This document shows, piece after piece, positions 33,088-42,392 of a stretch of 45,277 bases of DNA; position 1 is the first letter of the stretch, and every line of letters starts with the position of its first letter. The stretch is taken from the NCBI GenBank assembly GCA_050246115.1, contig JBFWWP010000039.1:1-45277 (forward strand), in the 5' to 3' direction. A program made the position numbers and the translations under genes. The notes under the pieces were generated by a model. It was given only the letters and a program-made list of their open reading frames with translations. It did not search any database and was not told the DNA's origin. The stretch comes from JBFWWP01 sp050246115 (GTDB lineage: Bacteria > Planctomycetota > UBA8108 > UBA1146 > JAJFFE01).

Positions 33088-34980
33088 TCAACCAGCCGCG
33101 TCTGCGCTGGGTTGCGGGAGCCGGCGTTCCACGCGAACGGTGGCGTCGAGGTCGGGGAGCCGCAAGCCGAGGATGGAGATCGGTACGGTTTGGTCGAGTG
33201 CGAGGTCGCCGCGGCCATAGGCGCGAAACTCCGTCGCGAACTCGGGCACCAGCAGCACCGTTGCGTTGCCGCGTTGTTCGACCACCACCGACTCCCCGAT
33301 CCACTCGGGGTGTCGCAGCAGGTGGACGAGTGTCCAATGACGGTTGACCAGTCGTTCGGTACGTCGCACCTGCGAGCCCACGGCCTCGGCGGCGCCCACG
33401 CGCGCGAGTAGCTCCGCCTCCGAAAGGGGAGTGCGCCCGGCAAGAAAGGCGCGCAACTGTTGATGCGCCACGAGGTCGAGGTACCGGCGCAGCGGGCTGG
33501 TGACGCGCGAGTAAAGTTCGAGGCCAAGGCCGGAGTGGGGCCCCGGCACGCTGCGTACCTGTGCGGGTTTCATCGTCATGCGACGCGCGAACGCGGCAGC
33601 CAGGCTCGCGGAGGCCGCTCCCTCGTTCGCGCCGTTGGCTTCCGGAGGGGACTGGGTCGTGAACGGGAATGGAATCGCGTGCTCGACCGCAAAGCGCGCA
33701 ACCGCCTCCCCCGCGAGCAACATGCACTCCTGGACCATGCGGCGGCTCTCGAGATCGGCCAGCGGCTTGATCACCACCTGGCCGTCGATGACGCGGATCT
33801 TGACCTCGGGCAGGGTGATCGACACCGCGCCTTGTTGCTCGCGGCGTGCGCTAGCGGCGCGGCCGATGCGGATCAGGCGCGCGAATGGTTCCTCGCTCGC
33901 GCGCCGCTCGGCTTCCTCGTAGCTCAACCGCGTGACGTGGGTCCACGATGGGCGAATCTCGATGCCCATCACGCGGTTGTCGCCATCGAGGTCGAGGCCG
34001 ACCGACAGCGCGGGGGATGGACGGCTCAGACCGAGTGCCAGCCGCGTCGTCGCGGCCTCGGGGAGCATCGGGATCACGCCTTCGGGGAGATAGAGGTTCG
34101 CCCCGCGCGCGCGGGCCTCGACATCCGCGGGACTGTCCGGCGGGATCAATGCGGCCACGTCGGCAATGTGGACCCAAAGGCGGTTGCCGTCGATGCTGAT
34201 GGCGTCGTCGGGGTCGGTGCTGCCTTCGTCATCGATCGCGAAGCTGGCGAGGTGCGTGAGATCGAGCCGGGGCTCCGGAACCAATTCGGCGAGCGCGATG
34301 TCCGGGGAAGTCCGAGCGAGACCCGCACGCTCCGGATAGGGGTGACCCTCGGGAGGCCAGTAGCCCAGAGTCAACAACAGGCCGTGGGCCGCTGCCGGCT
34401 CCTCGGAAACGCCGAGCTGAGCCAGTACCGGGCTCTTGGCTAGCTGGCCACGCGCTACCCGCTCGATCTCAGCGAGGTAGCGCGCGTCCTCGATCGGTGC
34501 GTGAGTGCCCGCGGCCACGCGTTCGGCGAACCGTGTCCAAGCTTCTCGTTCGTGCTCTCGCTGCGCGCGTGCCGTCCTGACCCGATCGACTTCATCTCGG
34601 GGGCAAGCGCGGACTTCCTCGACAGAACCCTTGAAGAGGAGCCCGTCTTGGATGAGACGGTACGTCGCCCAAGCCGTCGACGGCGAGTAGTCGCCGTGGA
34701 TGAGTTCCACCAGTTCAATGAACGAAGTGGACTCGCCTGCGAGCAGCTCCCACGCGGATTCGACATCGCCTTCGACTTCGTGCAAATCGCGGAGACTGCG
34801 CAGTGGTCCGGGGTGGAGCAGGGTGACGTCCTTGGGACGGACGCTCTGGGTCTTGCCGTCGGCGAGTTCGAGCTCTAGCTTTTCGCCCGCAGCGCCGACG
34901 CGGGCGGGTCGATTCTTGTAGAGGACCAAGCTTCCGGGAGCTGGCGCGGCGGGGGAGTTGTTTGGCCGGGCCTGAACCAA
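33088..34980 (-). CDS. RNase II/RNase R family 3'-5' exoribonuclease
   Basis: The start is taken at the TTG at 34980 (MVQARPNNSP) because GGAGG lies four bases upstream; the open frame extends to 35019. It gives 630 residues. The RNB catalytic core is marked by FAIDDEGSTDPDDAISID, where the spaced Asp residues bind the metals for hydrolysis, by GVIPMLPE, and by YSRVTSPLRRYLDLVAHQQL near the end. The N-terminal 200 residues contain an SH3/OB-like segment (GSLVLYKNRPARVGAAGEKLELEL). The C-terminus has a short S1-like barrel. It degrades RNA processively from the 3' end. It is shorter than typical RNase R and nearer RNase II in size, so I give no symbol. Confidence 0.92.
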   Translation of the reverse strand: MVQARPNNSPAAPAPGSLVLYKNRPARVGAAGEKLELELADGKTQSVRPKDVTLLHPGPLRSLRDLHEVEGDVESAWELLAGESTSFIELVELIHGDYSPSTAWATYRLIQDGLLFKGSVEEVRACPRDEVDRVRTARAQREHEREAWTRFAERVAAGTHAPIEDARYLAEIERVARGQLAKSPVLAQLGVSEEPAAAHGLLLTLGYWPPEGHPYPERAGLARTSPDIALAELVPEPRLDLTHLASFAIDDEGSTDPDDAISIDGNRLWVHIADVAALIPPDSPADVEARARGANLYLPEGVIPMLPEAATTRLALGLSRPSPALSVGLDLDGDNRVMGIEIRPSWTHVTRLSYEEAERRASEEPFARLIRIGRAASARREQQGAVSITLPEVKIRVIDGQVVIKPLADLESRRMVQECMLLAGEAVARFAVEHAIPFPFTTQSPPEANGANEGAASASLAAAFARRMTMKPAQVRSVPGPHSGLGLELYSRVTSPLRRYLDLVAHQQLRAFLAGRTPLSEAELLARVGAAEAVGSQVRRTERLVNRHWTLVHLLRHPEWIGESVVVEQRGNATVLLVPEFATEFRAYGRGDLALDQTVPISILGLRLPDLDATVRVERRLPQPSADAAG

Positions 34981-35284
34981 TTTGCCTCCGAGCTTCAGGG
35001 TCGCCCGAGTTGACCCCAAGTCGGCGCCGAAATCACCACCAATTCGTGAGGAAGCGGTGCCCCGATGACGAGCGCGGAGTCGCAGCTCGAGGATTCAGGG
35101 GAGAGAGCACCCGGGGGGAGTTTCCTTCCGCGGCCCTTCCTCGCGGTCAGAAACATCCCACCCGGGATCTCGGGAATCGGTGCGCTCGTTCACGGCTCCC
35201 GCCGATTGCCGAGCGCACTCCTCCTCGTTTATTGGGCAAACTCTGTGCTCGCCGGGCGCCTGGCGCGGATAGTCTCACGCAGCC
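34981..35284. other. Intergenic region upstream of the exoribonuclease
   Basis: About 300 bases. No gene visible; it should contain the exoribonuclease promoter. Nothing else stands out. Confidence 0.4.
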
Positions 35285-35692
35285 TCAGGCGCCATCGATC
35301 CGTGCCTTCTCGTGGAAGGCTCGTGCTCGGTCGATCCAGCGCGCAACGAACGCGCGGTCCAAGGTGACGTCTGCCGGCTCGGCGAACTTGGCGAGACAGC
35401 CCTCGAGTTCGTCCGCGCTCCGCTTCGCGAGTTCCTCTAGGCCGTTCACTCCAGCCGCGAGGAGCCGCCTGGCCGACCGACCCCCTACCTCTGACAGCCG
35501 CATCAGATCGGCCATTCGCATCCAACGCTCGAGTCGAGCTGCGCTCACTCCGGTCAGGGCGCTGGTCGCCGTGCGGGCCGCCTGCGTTTGGCACATGACG
35601 AGCAAGTCCGCCGTGGTCTGAATGCCCACGGCAGCGAGCTTGTGAGCGTAGACCGATCCGATCCCCTCGATTCGCCGAACGGAGTGAGTCAT
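35285..35692 (-). CDS. DUF4332-like helix-hairpin-helix protein
   Basis: The start is set at the ATG at 35692 (MTHSVRRIEGIGSVYAHKL), giving 135 residues. The open frame to 35974 has non-coding character. It carries two helix-hairpin-helix-like units: IEGIGSVYAHKLAAVGIQTTADLL near the start and LSEVGGRSARRLLAAGVNGLEELA in the middle. The pattern matches DUF4332, a small domain thought to bind DNA non-specifically. The C-terminus is helical. No ribosome binding site stands out. It is a lone gene divergent from the Ser/Thr kinase. Confidence 0.75.
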   Translation of the reverse strand: MTHSVRRIEGIGSVYAHKLAAVGIQTTADLLVMCQTQAARTATSALTGVSAARLERWMRMADLMRLSEVGGRSARRLLAAGVNGLEELAKRSADELEGCLAKFAEPADVTLDRAFVARWIDRARAFHEKARIDGA

Positions 35693-36059
35693 GCACCGGC
35701 CTGGCATCTGGGGTGGTCGGGTTGCGCCCCGCCTCGTTCCATGGCCTGAAGGATCGCAGGCTTGGTGGAGCGACACCATCCGGGAGGCCCCTGAGTCGCG
35801 ACTTCCAAATCCCCGAGGCCCGGGCGCCGTTCCCAGTCCACGGAGCCTGCCTCTGCTGCACGCCCTGTCGACGGGCGCCGCGGTTCCGGCAGTAGAGCGT
35901 TGGACCCTTGACACCGAGGCCCCATCGGCGCAAACAAGAGGAGTGGCGACGCAGTGGGTGGGGAAAGGCGGCAACCATGGGTTTGGTCCTTCCCGGGGGA
36001 GCAGCGACGATGCGATCCGCTAGGGTTGGCCCGAAGTGCGAGCCACGGGTGGGCTCTCC
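35693..36059. other. Divergent intergenic region before the Ser/Thr kinase
   Basis: About 370 bases with no visible gene. A perfect -35 box TTGACA is at 35908-35913, but I see no matching -10 box 16-18 bases later, so I do not call a promoter. Confidence 0.4.
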
Positions 36060-38984
36060 ATGACGAATACGGATCGCGAGCGCGAGCCAGACCCGGTTCG
36101 GCGCCTCAGCGACTCGACTCTGCCCGCCGGGCCACCGACGGCACGCCCTCGCACACGCTCAGAGGCGTTGCCTCGAACCGTGGGGCGGTACTCGGTGCTC
36201 CGGCGCTTGGGTGCGGGCGGCATGGGAGAGGTGTTTCTCGCCTACGACCCGCTGCTCGGACGCAAGGTGGCCCTGAAGCGCGTGCGACTCGACCGCGAGG
36301 CCGAAGCGGACGTGCGCCGTCGCTTCCAGCTCGAGGCGCGAGTGACCGCGTTCTTGCAGCATCCCGCCATCATTCCGATCTACCACTACGAACCGGAGGA
36401 GCGCGGCACCTACTACACGATGCGGCCGGTAGAGGGCTTCACCCTCGGGGAACTCCTCGCCCGGTTGCGCACGCACCAGTCTGCACGCGACGAATGGCCG
36501 ACGGCGCGCTTGGTGCGTCTGTTCCTCCAGGCCGCGAACGCAGTGGCCTACGCGCATTCGCGCGGCGTCATTCATCGCGATTTGAAGCCGGCGAACATCA
36601 TGATCGGTCCGTTCGAGGAGGTGCTGATCCTCGACTGGGGCATGGCGCGAGTGGTGGAACTCCCCGAGGGGGTCGCCGCGGACACCTTGGATCGACCCGC
36701 GAGTAGCAGTTCGTTGTTGCTGGAGCCATCACCGCCGACCCTCGTTGGCCTCGCCGGAGACGAGTCGGGCAAGTACGCGTTCGTGGGGACACCCGGGTAC
36801 ATGGCCCCCGAACAGTTCGACGGAGTCGCGAACGCGACGACGGAGGTGTTCTCGCTCGGCATCATGCTCTTCGAGCTACTGACTCTGCGACCGCCGTGGG
36901 CGGCCACCACGGTGAACGATCTGCGGCTGGCGATGCGATCCGCGCCCCGCGCGCCGCACTCGATTCGTCCCGGTCACGGCATCCCCTCCCCGTTGAGCGA
37001 CGTCGTTCTCAAAGCGCTCGCGTTCGATCCTGGTGCTCGTTACTCCGGGGTCACGCCGTTCTCGCGCGACGTGGCCCATGCCGTCGAAGGACGCGCTTCA
37101 TGGCAACTTCGTGCCGAGGCACGCGACGCGAGCCAGTGGCGAATCGCCGACGGCAAGGTTTACGAGCAGGGCGGGGATCTGGTCTTGAACGCTCGGGGGA
37201 GCGAGCAGCCATTTCGGTACTTCTGCCTCCAAGCGTTCGGGGATGACTTGCGAGTGGAGTTCGAGTTGATGCTCGGGCGGGGCACGAACGAACTCTCCAT
37301 CTGGTTGAACACCTCTCTGGGACAGCACGGCCGCATTGAAGAGGGGTACGACCTCACCGTGGTTCCGGGGCGTCGGCGCCTGCTTTCGCTCCTGCGGTCA
37401 GGGCGTGACGTCGCTGGCGCACGCAGCCCGGAGTTCGAGCCTCGAGTCTGGTATCGAGTGGTTGCGAGGCGTCAGCACGACCGCATCTCGTTGACGCTCG
37501 ATGGCGACGAGATCTACGCCTACAGCGACCCGATTCCGCTGTCGCGGGGCAACGTCGGCTTCACCGGCCGCGGCCCGGGCGTACGCTTGCGCGGACTGCG
37601 GATCTATTCGCTCGGAACGGACACGATGGTGTCGTGCTTGGCGGTGCCCGACGCGTTCTACAATCGTCGTCTGTTCGACGAAGCGCGGAGCGAGTACGAG
37701 CGGATCGCGGCGAGCCATCCGGGTCGTCGCGAGGGGCGGCTCGCGCGATTTCGGGCAGGGTTGTGTGCGCTCGACCTGGCTCGGGAGGAACTCGAGCCCG
37801 AACTGCGCGCTGTGCTGCTCGAAGACGCCAAGGAGTCCTTCGTCGACCAGCACCGCACGAACGAGTCGTGCCTCACCGCTCTGGGGCGAGCCATGGTTGC
37901 TGGCGAGCAAGGCCACGCCGCGGAGAAGCGTGACGCGCTGGCGCAAGCGCTCGAACAGTTCGAGGACGATCCGTACCTCCGCACGGTCCACGAGTGGCTC
38001 TTGGGACGACTGCATGCGCTCGATCCGGATCAGCGCACGTGGGTCGCACGACTCGTTCCGCTCGCGATCGACCATTGCATGAGCACCTGGGGTCGGCGAG
38101 TCGTGCGCGAACTGGTCAACCAGGTCCGAAGCGAGTGGGAGACTCCGTCCTTCCTGACGGGTCGTGGACGGTTCCGCGAGAACGACCCGGTCAGTCACGC
38201 GGAGGCCAAGCTGTACTTCGACTTCTGGGTCGGTCGCGGCGACGGCATCGAGGCCACCGCGCGTGCTCTCGCCAGCACGACTGCGCTACGGCCCCACCAC
38301 CTCGCCGACGTGGTGCTCGCCTTGGCCGAACTCGGGGATCGGGAGCGCGCGGCGATCAGCCTGCGCCACTTCTCCGCCGCGCTCCACTCGCAGGGCCCCG
38401 ATCAGCGCGCGCGCTTCGAGCGGGTCGAGCAGCTCTGCTCGGTGGTGCTCGTCGCATTGGACGGTTCTCCAGAGGCCGGCCTGCAGCTCATTGCCAGCGC
38501 AGAGCCGGGTGTGCCCGACCGGATCTTCAACAGTGCGCGCCTGTGGGTCGCTCGGGCATGCCACGATTTGGGACTGGATCGCGAGCTGTTCGACGTTCTC
38601 CGCCCGCTGACGCCGGGCGACACCTTCGCGCGCGAGCACACCGCGTGGTTTGCGCTCGCAAGGGGGGAAGAGGCGCGGGTGATCCGATCGCTCCAGCCTC
38701 TCTTGGAGCGTGGCGACCACCGCACGGACAAGAACATGGCCAACTTTCTGTTCGGCGCGCTTCTGATCGCACAGGGAAAGAAGCGCGAGGCGGCTCGGAC
38801 CTTTCAGCTGCTGTCGTGGAAGAAGTGGCCGCGAACCTGGACCCTGGGCTCGCTGTACGCGTCGGGCCAACTCGGAGGGACCCAGGGGATCGAGAGCTAC
38901 CTCGGCGAAGTCTTCCCTTGGGAGCGATCGCAGCTCGAGTCGCAGGTCACGCTCCTGAAACGAGTGGGCTTCGAACCTTCGTAG
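36060..38984 (+). CDS. PknD-like Ser/Thr protein kinase with C-terminal sensory/TPR region
   Basis: From the ATG at 36060 it is 974 residues; a GTG at 36036 would add eight. Kinase domain at about 40-320: glycine loop LGAGGMGEV (50-58), VALK with Lys73, HRDLKPAN (172-179), then DWG (192-194) in place of DFG, and GTPGYMAPEQF. No membrane helix is evident, unlike many PASTA kinases. A beta-sandwich at about 365-525 (DLRVEFELMLGRGTNELSIWLN, ISLTLDGDEIYAYSD) resembles the 3-keto-disaccharide hydrolase/LamG-like fold. The last 400 residues are helical and TPR-like. Chlamydial PknD has the same order of domains and the DWG motif. It is monocistronic and its substrates are unknown. Confidence 0.92.
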   Translation: MTNTDREREPDPVRRLSDSTLPAGPPTARPRTRSEALPRTVGRYSVLRRLGAGGMGEVFLAYDPLLGRKVALKRVRLDREAEADVRRRFQLEARVTAFLQHPAIIPIYHYEPEERGTYYTMRPVEGFTLGELLARLRTHQSARDEWPTARLVRLFLQAANAVAYAHSRGVIHRDLKPANIMIGPFEEVLILDWGMARVVELPEGVAADTLDRPASSSSLLLEPSPPTLVGLAGDESGKYAFVGTPGYMAPEQFDGVANATTEVFSLGIMLFELLTLRPPWAATTVNDLRLAMRSAPRAPHSIRPGHGIPSPLSDVVLKALAFDPGARYSGVTPFSRDVAHAVEGRASWQLRAEARDASQWRIADGKVYEQGGDLVLNARGSEQPFRYFCLQAFGDDLRVEFELMLGRGTNELSIWLNTSLGQHGRIEEGYDLTVVPGRRRLLSLLRSGRDVAGARSPEFEPRVWYRVVARRQHDRISLTLDGDEIYAYSDPIPLSRGNVGFTGRGPGVRLRGLRIYSLGTDTMVSCLAVPDAFYNRRLFDEARSEYERIAASHPGRREGRLARFRAGLCALDLAREELEPELRAVLLEDAKESFVDQHRTNESCLTALGRAMVAGEQGHAAEKRDALAQALEQFEDDPYLRTVHEWLLGRLHALDPDQRTWVARLVPLAIDHCMSTWGRRVVRELVNQVRSEWETPSFLTGRGRFRENDPVSHAEAKLYFDFWVGRGDGIEATARALASTTALRPHHLADVVLALAELGDRERAAISLRHFSAALHSQGPDQRARFERVEQLCSVVLVALDGSPEAGLQLIASAEPGVPDRIFNSARLWVARACHDLGLDRELFDVLRPLTPGDTFAREHTAWFALARGEEARVIRSLQPLLERGDHRTDKNMANFLFGALLIAQGKKREAARTFQLLSWKKWPRTWTLGSLYASGQLGGTQGIESYLGEVFPWERSQLESQVTLLKRVGFEPS

Positions 38985-38988
38985 CGCA

Positions 38989-39022
38989 CCACGGCAACCG
39001 TCGTTGCTCGAGTTCGCCGTGG
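38989..39022. terminator. Inverted repeat between convergent genes
   Basis: CCACGGC (38989-38995) and GCCGTGG (39016-39022) flank a 20-base loop in the 60-base gap between the kinase stop and the leftward cohesin-like gene stop. Likely bidirectional but moderate in strength. Confidence 0.35.
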
Positions 39023-39044
39023 CCAAGGGCGCGTCAGCGGATGG

Positions 39045-40421
39045 CTATGGGCAACTTTGGAAGGCGCAGCTCGTGTCGTCGACGCCGGGCATTTGGCCAC
39101 ACCACGGAAACGGTGGCGCGGGCGAAGCTCCGTTCAGGAAGACGTAGGCTGCGAGGTAGACGGCGTCTGAGACATCGTTGTGTCGATCATCGTTGGCATC
39201 GCAGGCCGCCGGACATGTTGCGGCGAAGGCGAGGGAGCCCGCGACGAACCCGATGCTGGCCACGATGTCCGCGATGTCGGCCTGCCCGTCATCGTTGCAA
39301 TCGCCTCGGCGAAACGCGGCCGGCTGGGCGCACGAGATCGTGACTTCGACGCGGCCATTCTCGAAGATCGGCGACACGGAAGCGTTGTTCACCACGACGA
39401 CGTTCGAGAAGGTGGGTGTTCCGATGCTCGGCGCCCAGTCGAGTTCTACCACTACGGACTGCGACGAGCAGGGACTGACGATGAGCGAACTACTGTCGAA
39501 CGAGTAGCTTGCCTCGACGATCCGCTCACCCACGGGGCTGAACTGGATGAAGACGTCGTTCGACAGATTGTAGATGACACCCAGACCCCATCCCGGACCG
39601 GGGCCCGGGTTCAGGTTCGGGGTGAAGAACATCGGGCCCATGCCACCGTTGATCGTGGTCAGGGAGCCGACCGGACGGAGATCGTCCACGGTCAGGAGAC
39701 TCCCCGAATGATTCACGAACATCGTGAAGCCTTGGGTGTCGGAGGGGCCGTCGTTTGGCAGGTCTGGATCCCGGTACCCGAACCCGACGGCAACGGTCGA
39801 AGTCGAAGCCGTCGTGCCCGACACCAAGACTTGGACCGTTTCCCCGAAGGCGACAAAGGGTGGGCCGTCCGGGCCGAACACTCGAATGGTACCTGACGTC
39901 GTCGTCGGCGTGATCGCGGCAGTGTCTACGACAATGACAGCGTTGACCGCAGGACTACCGAGCGAGTCACAGATGCGCAACTCGGTCTGCGTCGTTGGGT
40001 CGCCGGCCCTCGGACGCAGGTCTGCGCCGTACTCGAGCTCCAGGAACGCAAGACCGGTTCCCGGTGGGAGATCGTTCACTCCGAACAGGTCGATCACGAT
40101 ACCCTGGGTCGCGCCCTCCACGAAGTGAGTGGTCGATCCGAACCCCGGCGCAGCGCCACCGTTGATGGTTTGCACCAGCGCGCTATCGTTCGCAGACAGG
40201 AGGGTGAGGATTGCGGTGTCGTGGCACACGCCATACGACCAGGCAGCCACAGGCGCGAGCCCGATGTTGTCGAAGAACACGGTGGTGGCGATCGTCGTCC
40301 CGCCTTGACCCGAAGCGTCACCAACGCGGAGGGTCAGGTTTGGGTCTTGACCGAAGCTGAGACCTATCGCGAGTGAGGAGACCACTGCGGCGAGTCCAGC
40401 GTTCCCGAGGATCCGCGTCAT
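39045..40421 (-). CDS. Secreted cohesin-like protein with C-terminal dockerin-like domain (2)
   Basis: A 458-residue protein with a signal peptide (GLAAVVSSLAIGLSFGQ). Two beta-sandwich modules lie at about 28-175 and 185-375, with the pattern VAAWSYGVCHDTAILTL and a later TFSNVVVVNNASVSPIFENG that closely matches a segment of the first such protein (LENVVVMGG..FQNGAM). The C-terminus holds two EF-hand-like loops, DCNDDGQADIAD and DANDDRHNDVSD, spaced as in dockerins. It ends in a Pro-rich tail with Cys pairs typical of planctomycete secreted proteins. The ligand is unknown. It is transcribed alone, leftward, with GAAGGGAG upstream of the ATG. Confidence 0.85.
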   Translation of the reverse strand: MTRILGNAGLAAVVSSLAIGLSFGQDPNLTLRVGDASGQGGTTIATTVFFDNIGLAPVAAWSYGVCHDTAILTLLSANDSALVQTINGGAAPGFGSTTHFVEGATQGIVIDLFGVNDLPPGTGLAFLELEYGADLRPRAGDPTTQTELRICDSLGSPAVNAVIVVDTAAITPTTTSGTIRVFGPDGPPFVAFGETVQVLVSGTTASTSTVAVGFGYRDPDLPNDGPSDTQGFTMFVNHSGSLLTVDDLRPVGSLTTINGGMGPMFFTPNLNPGPGPGWGLGVIYNLSNDVFIQFSPVGERIVEASYSFDSSSLIVSPCSSQSVVVELDWAPSIGTPTFSNVVVVNNASVSPIFENGRVEVTISCAQPAAFRRGDCNDDGQADIADIVASIGFVAGSLAFAATCPAACDANDDRHNDVSDAVYLAAYVFLNGASPAPPFPWCGQMPGVDDTSCAFQSCP

Positions 40422-40741
40422 TCGTGCTCCCTTCTCGGCCGTGACGTGTCACGGTGTCACCAAGCGCCGCGTAGGTGGTTCCGGTTCGTCAGGAGATCGG
40501 GGAAGCGGACGCCAGTCTCAGAGACTACTCGACGCCACCCTGACCGTCTACTTGCCGCTTCGAGGGATGAGTCAGGGCGCCCGTGCCTCGACCTATGAGA
40601 CGATCGACGGCCGGTAGGTGGGTTGGGTCTCGAGCTTGGCCCAAGCGTGCTTTGACCTGGCCTCGACCACACGCGATACCAAGGAGCCAATCCAGCGTGG
40701 CCATGATGGCTTCCCGCTGGACGGATTCGGAGCCCTAGAGC

Positions 40742-40774
40742 CCCGAAGCAAGCGCACGTCGCGCTTGCTTCGGG
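40742..40774. other. Perfect 14-bp stem hairpin in a divergent intergenic region
   Basis: CCCGAAGCAAGCGC (40742-40755), loop ACGTC, GCGCTTGCTTCGGG (40761-40774). The perfect stem and small loop resemble a terminator. Neither neighbouring gene ends here, so it may end an unannotated small transcript. Confidence 0.6.
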
Positions 40775-40812
40775 CCTAGATTCTCTCCAAGCGGGCTCTC
40801 CAAAAGCCCTTC

Positions 40813-40837
40813 GCGACCGCCGCGAAGCCGCGGTCGC
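40813..40837. other. 8-bp stem hairpin near the first
   Basis: GCGACCGC (40813-40820) pairs with GCGGTCGC (40830-40837) across nine bases. It lies 38 bases right of the stronger hairpin. Confidence 0.4.
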
Positions 40838-41098
40838 TTCACCCGAAAACGATTGCCTGCCGCGGCTAACGCCCGAGTGCTCTGGCCCTGAAGTTCGGTG
40901 ACGTATTCGGGCAGGGTTCAGGCGATCGCCGCCGCGAGCGCTTTCAGGCATTCTCCAGAGCCTTGGCAAGATGTAACGTGGGCCGACTGCCCGCGGCGAG
41001 GGGCCGGGCCCGCCGCGAGCTTCGCTCGCCCGCTCGACGCGGGAAGGCGGGCCGGGGCGCGAAGGGACTCGGTCGAATGCCGAGGAGAGGAGCCGAGC

Positions 41099-42259
41099 AT
41101 GACTTGCGGCTGGAGGAGCGAGCGCTGGGGAATCGAATGTCGGGTGCGCGCGCGTCGGCTTCGGTGGGTCGCGTCGGCGTGGATCCGTTGTGGCATCGCC
41201 TGTGGCGTACTCACGGTGGCCGGTTGCCAGGAGCCGGGTGGGGCGGTGCAGGGGCCGGAGGTGTCTGCCGAACGCGCGGCGGACGGACTACGGATCGCCT
41301 TTGGTTCGTGTCTGGACCAGAACCGGCCGGCACCCGTCCTCGCGGCGCTGCTCGCTTCCAGGCCCGATGTGCTCGTGCTCCTCGGCGACAACGTGTACGC
41401 GGACACCGAGGATGACGCGGCGCTGCGCAGTACGTATGCGCAGCAGCTGGCGCGGCCGGAGTTCGCGCGGCTGCTGACCGAGACTCCGCGATGGTTCGCG
41501 ACCTGGGACGATCATGACTACGGAGCCAACGACGCGGGCGCCGAGTTCCCTGCGAAGCTGAAGTCCCAACACGCATTTCTCGACTTCCTGCAGGTAGCCG
41601 CAGAGTCGCCACGGCGCCAACGCGCAGGGGTGTATCACGCCGAAGTCGTCGGCGACGAGCCCAGGCGGGTTCAGTTCATTCTGCTGGACACGAGGTTCCA
41701 TCGGTCCTCCTTGGCGCTGGCGGAGCAGCGGGAGTCGGGGCATGGGCCGTACCGACCGAGCGACTCGGCTGCGGCCACGATGCTCGGCGCTGCTCAGTGG
41801 GCCTGGCTGGTGGAGCAGCTGCGAGTGCCCGCGGAGGTTCGCATCATCGCGTCGAGCGTTCAGTTCGTGTCGGACCGACACGGGTGGGAGTGCTGGGGGA
41901 ACCTGCCTCGGGAACGCGACAGGTTCCTCGGCGCCATTCGCGAGGCCGGGGCCTGCGGCGTCATCGTGATCAGCGGGGATCGTCATCACGGCGAAGTCTC
42001 CCGCCTCGATGCGAACGAGTCGGGACTCGGCTATCCACTCTATGACGTGACCTCGAGCAGTCTGAATCGTGGACGGGGCCGCGTCGAGGAGTTCAACCCG
42101 CATCGCCTCGGAGACCCTTACGGAGAACCCAACTACGGGGCGATCGAGATCTCGTGGCTACCGGCCGGCGCGCGCGTGACGCTGGAACTCCGGGCGGAGG
42201 AGGGTCGCGTCGTGGAGCGCCACGAACTGCGACTCCAAGAGCTCTCGCCGCGCGAGTGA
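41099..42259 (+). CDS. PhoD-like phosphodiesterase/phosphatase lipoprotein
   Basis: The start is the ATG at 41099 with GAGAGGAG upstream; the longer frame from 40898 is not supported. It gives 386 residues. A hydrophobic segment ending VLTVAGC supplies a lipobox, so the enzyme is probably anchored outside the cytoplasm. The metallophosphatase core is clear: IAFGSC, VLLGDNVYAD, TWDDHDYGAND, ILLDTRFHR, QWAWL, VISGDRHHGEVS and YDVTSSSLN. These supply Asp, Asn and His ligands for the Fe/Ca-type active site of PhoD enzymes, which release phosphate from phosphodiesters and monoesters. It is shorter than Bacillus PhoD and lacks an N-terminal Tat-type twin arginine. The SecD-like lipoprotein follows 133 bases later on the same strand. 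Confidence 0.92.
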   Translation: MTCGWRSERWGIECRVRARRLRWVASAWIRCGIACGVLTVAGCQEPGGAVQGPEVSAERAADGLRIAFGSCLDQNRPAPVLAALLASRPDVLVLLGDNVYADTEDDAALRSTYAQQLARPEFARLLTETPRWFATWDDHDYGANDAGAEFPAKLKSQHAFLDFLQVAAESPRRQRAGVYHAEVVGDEPRRVQFILLDTRFHRSSLALAEQRESGHGPYRPSDSAAATMLGAAQWAWLVEQLRVPAEVRIIASSVQFVSDRHGWECWGNLPRERDRFLGAIREAGACGVIVISGDRHHGEVSRLDANESGLGYPLYDVTSSSLNRGRGRVEEFNPHRLGDPYGEPNYGAIEISWLPAGARVTLELRAEEGRVVERHELRLQELSPRE

Positions 42260-42392
42260 CCGACTCTGTTGCTCGTTGAGCCGCTGTTGCCGGTGGTCGT
42301 TCCCTCAAGTGCCGTCTCGACGCGGTCGAAGAATGGGTTTGCCGCGCGCAGCGTCGCGCACGGCGGTCCCCAGGTTCACCGGGAGGCTCGAC

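Larger units (their letters stand above)
40422..41098. other. 680-bp divergent intergenic region with two hairpins
   Basis: Divergent spacer between the cohesin-like gene and the PhoD-like gene. I see no convincing coding frame. It holds a strong hairpin (40742-40774) and a weaker one (40813-40837), which suggest an untranslated RNA or a small mobile-element remnant. Confidence 0.5.

Noticed and set aside
30319..35800. Shared words CGACACCATCCG and CTGAGT(T/C)GCGA near 30320 and 35775
   Set aside because: Short matches with poor alignment between them; a 12-base match is expected by chance in a window of this size.
35908..35936. Perfect TTGACA before the Ser/Thr kinase
   Set aside because: No acceptable -10 box at 16-18 bases, so no promoter is called.
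40457..40969. Leftward open frame of 170 codons in the divergent gap
   Set aside because: Arg/Ser/Pro-rich translation with no family likeness; it also runs through both hairpins.
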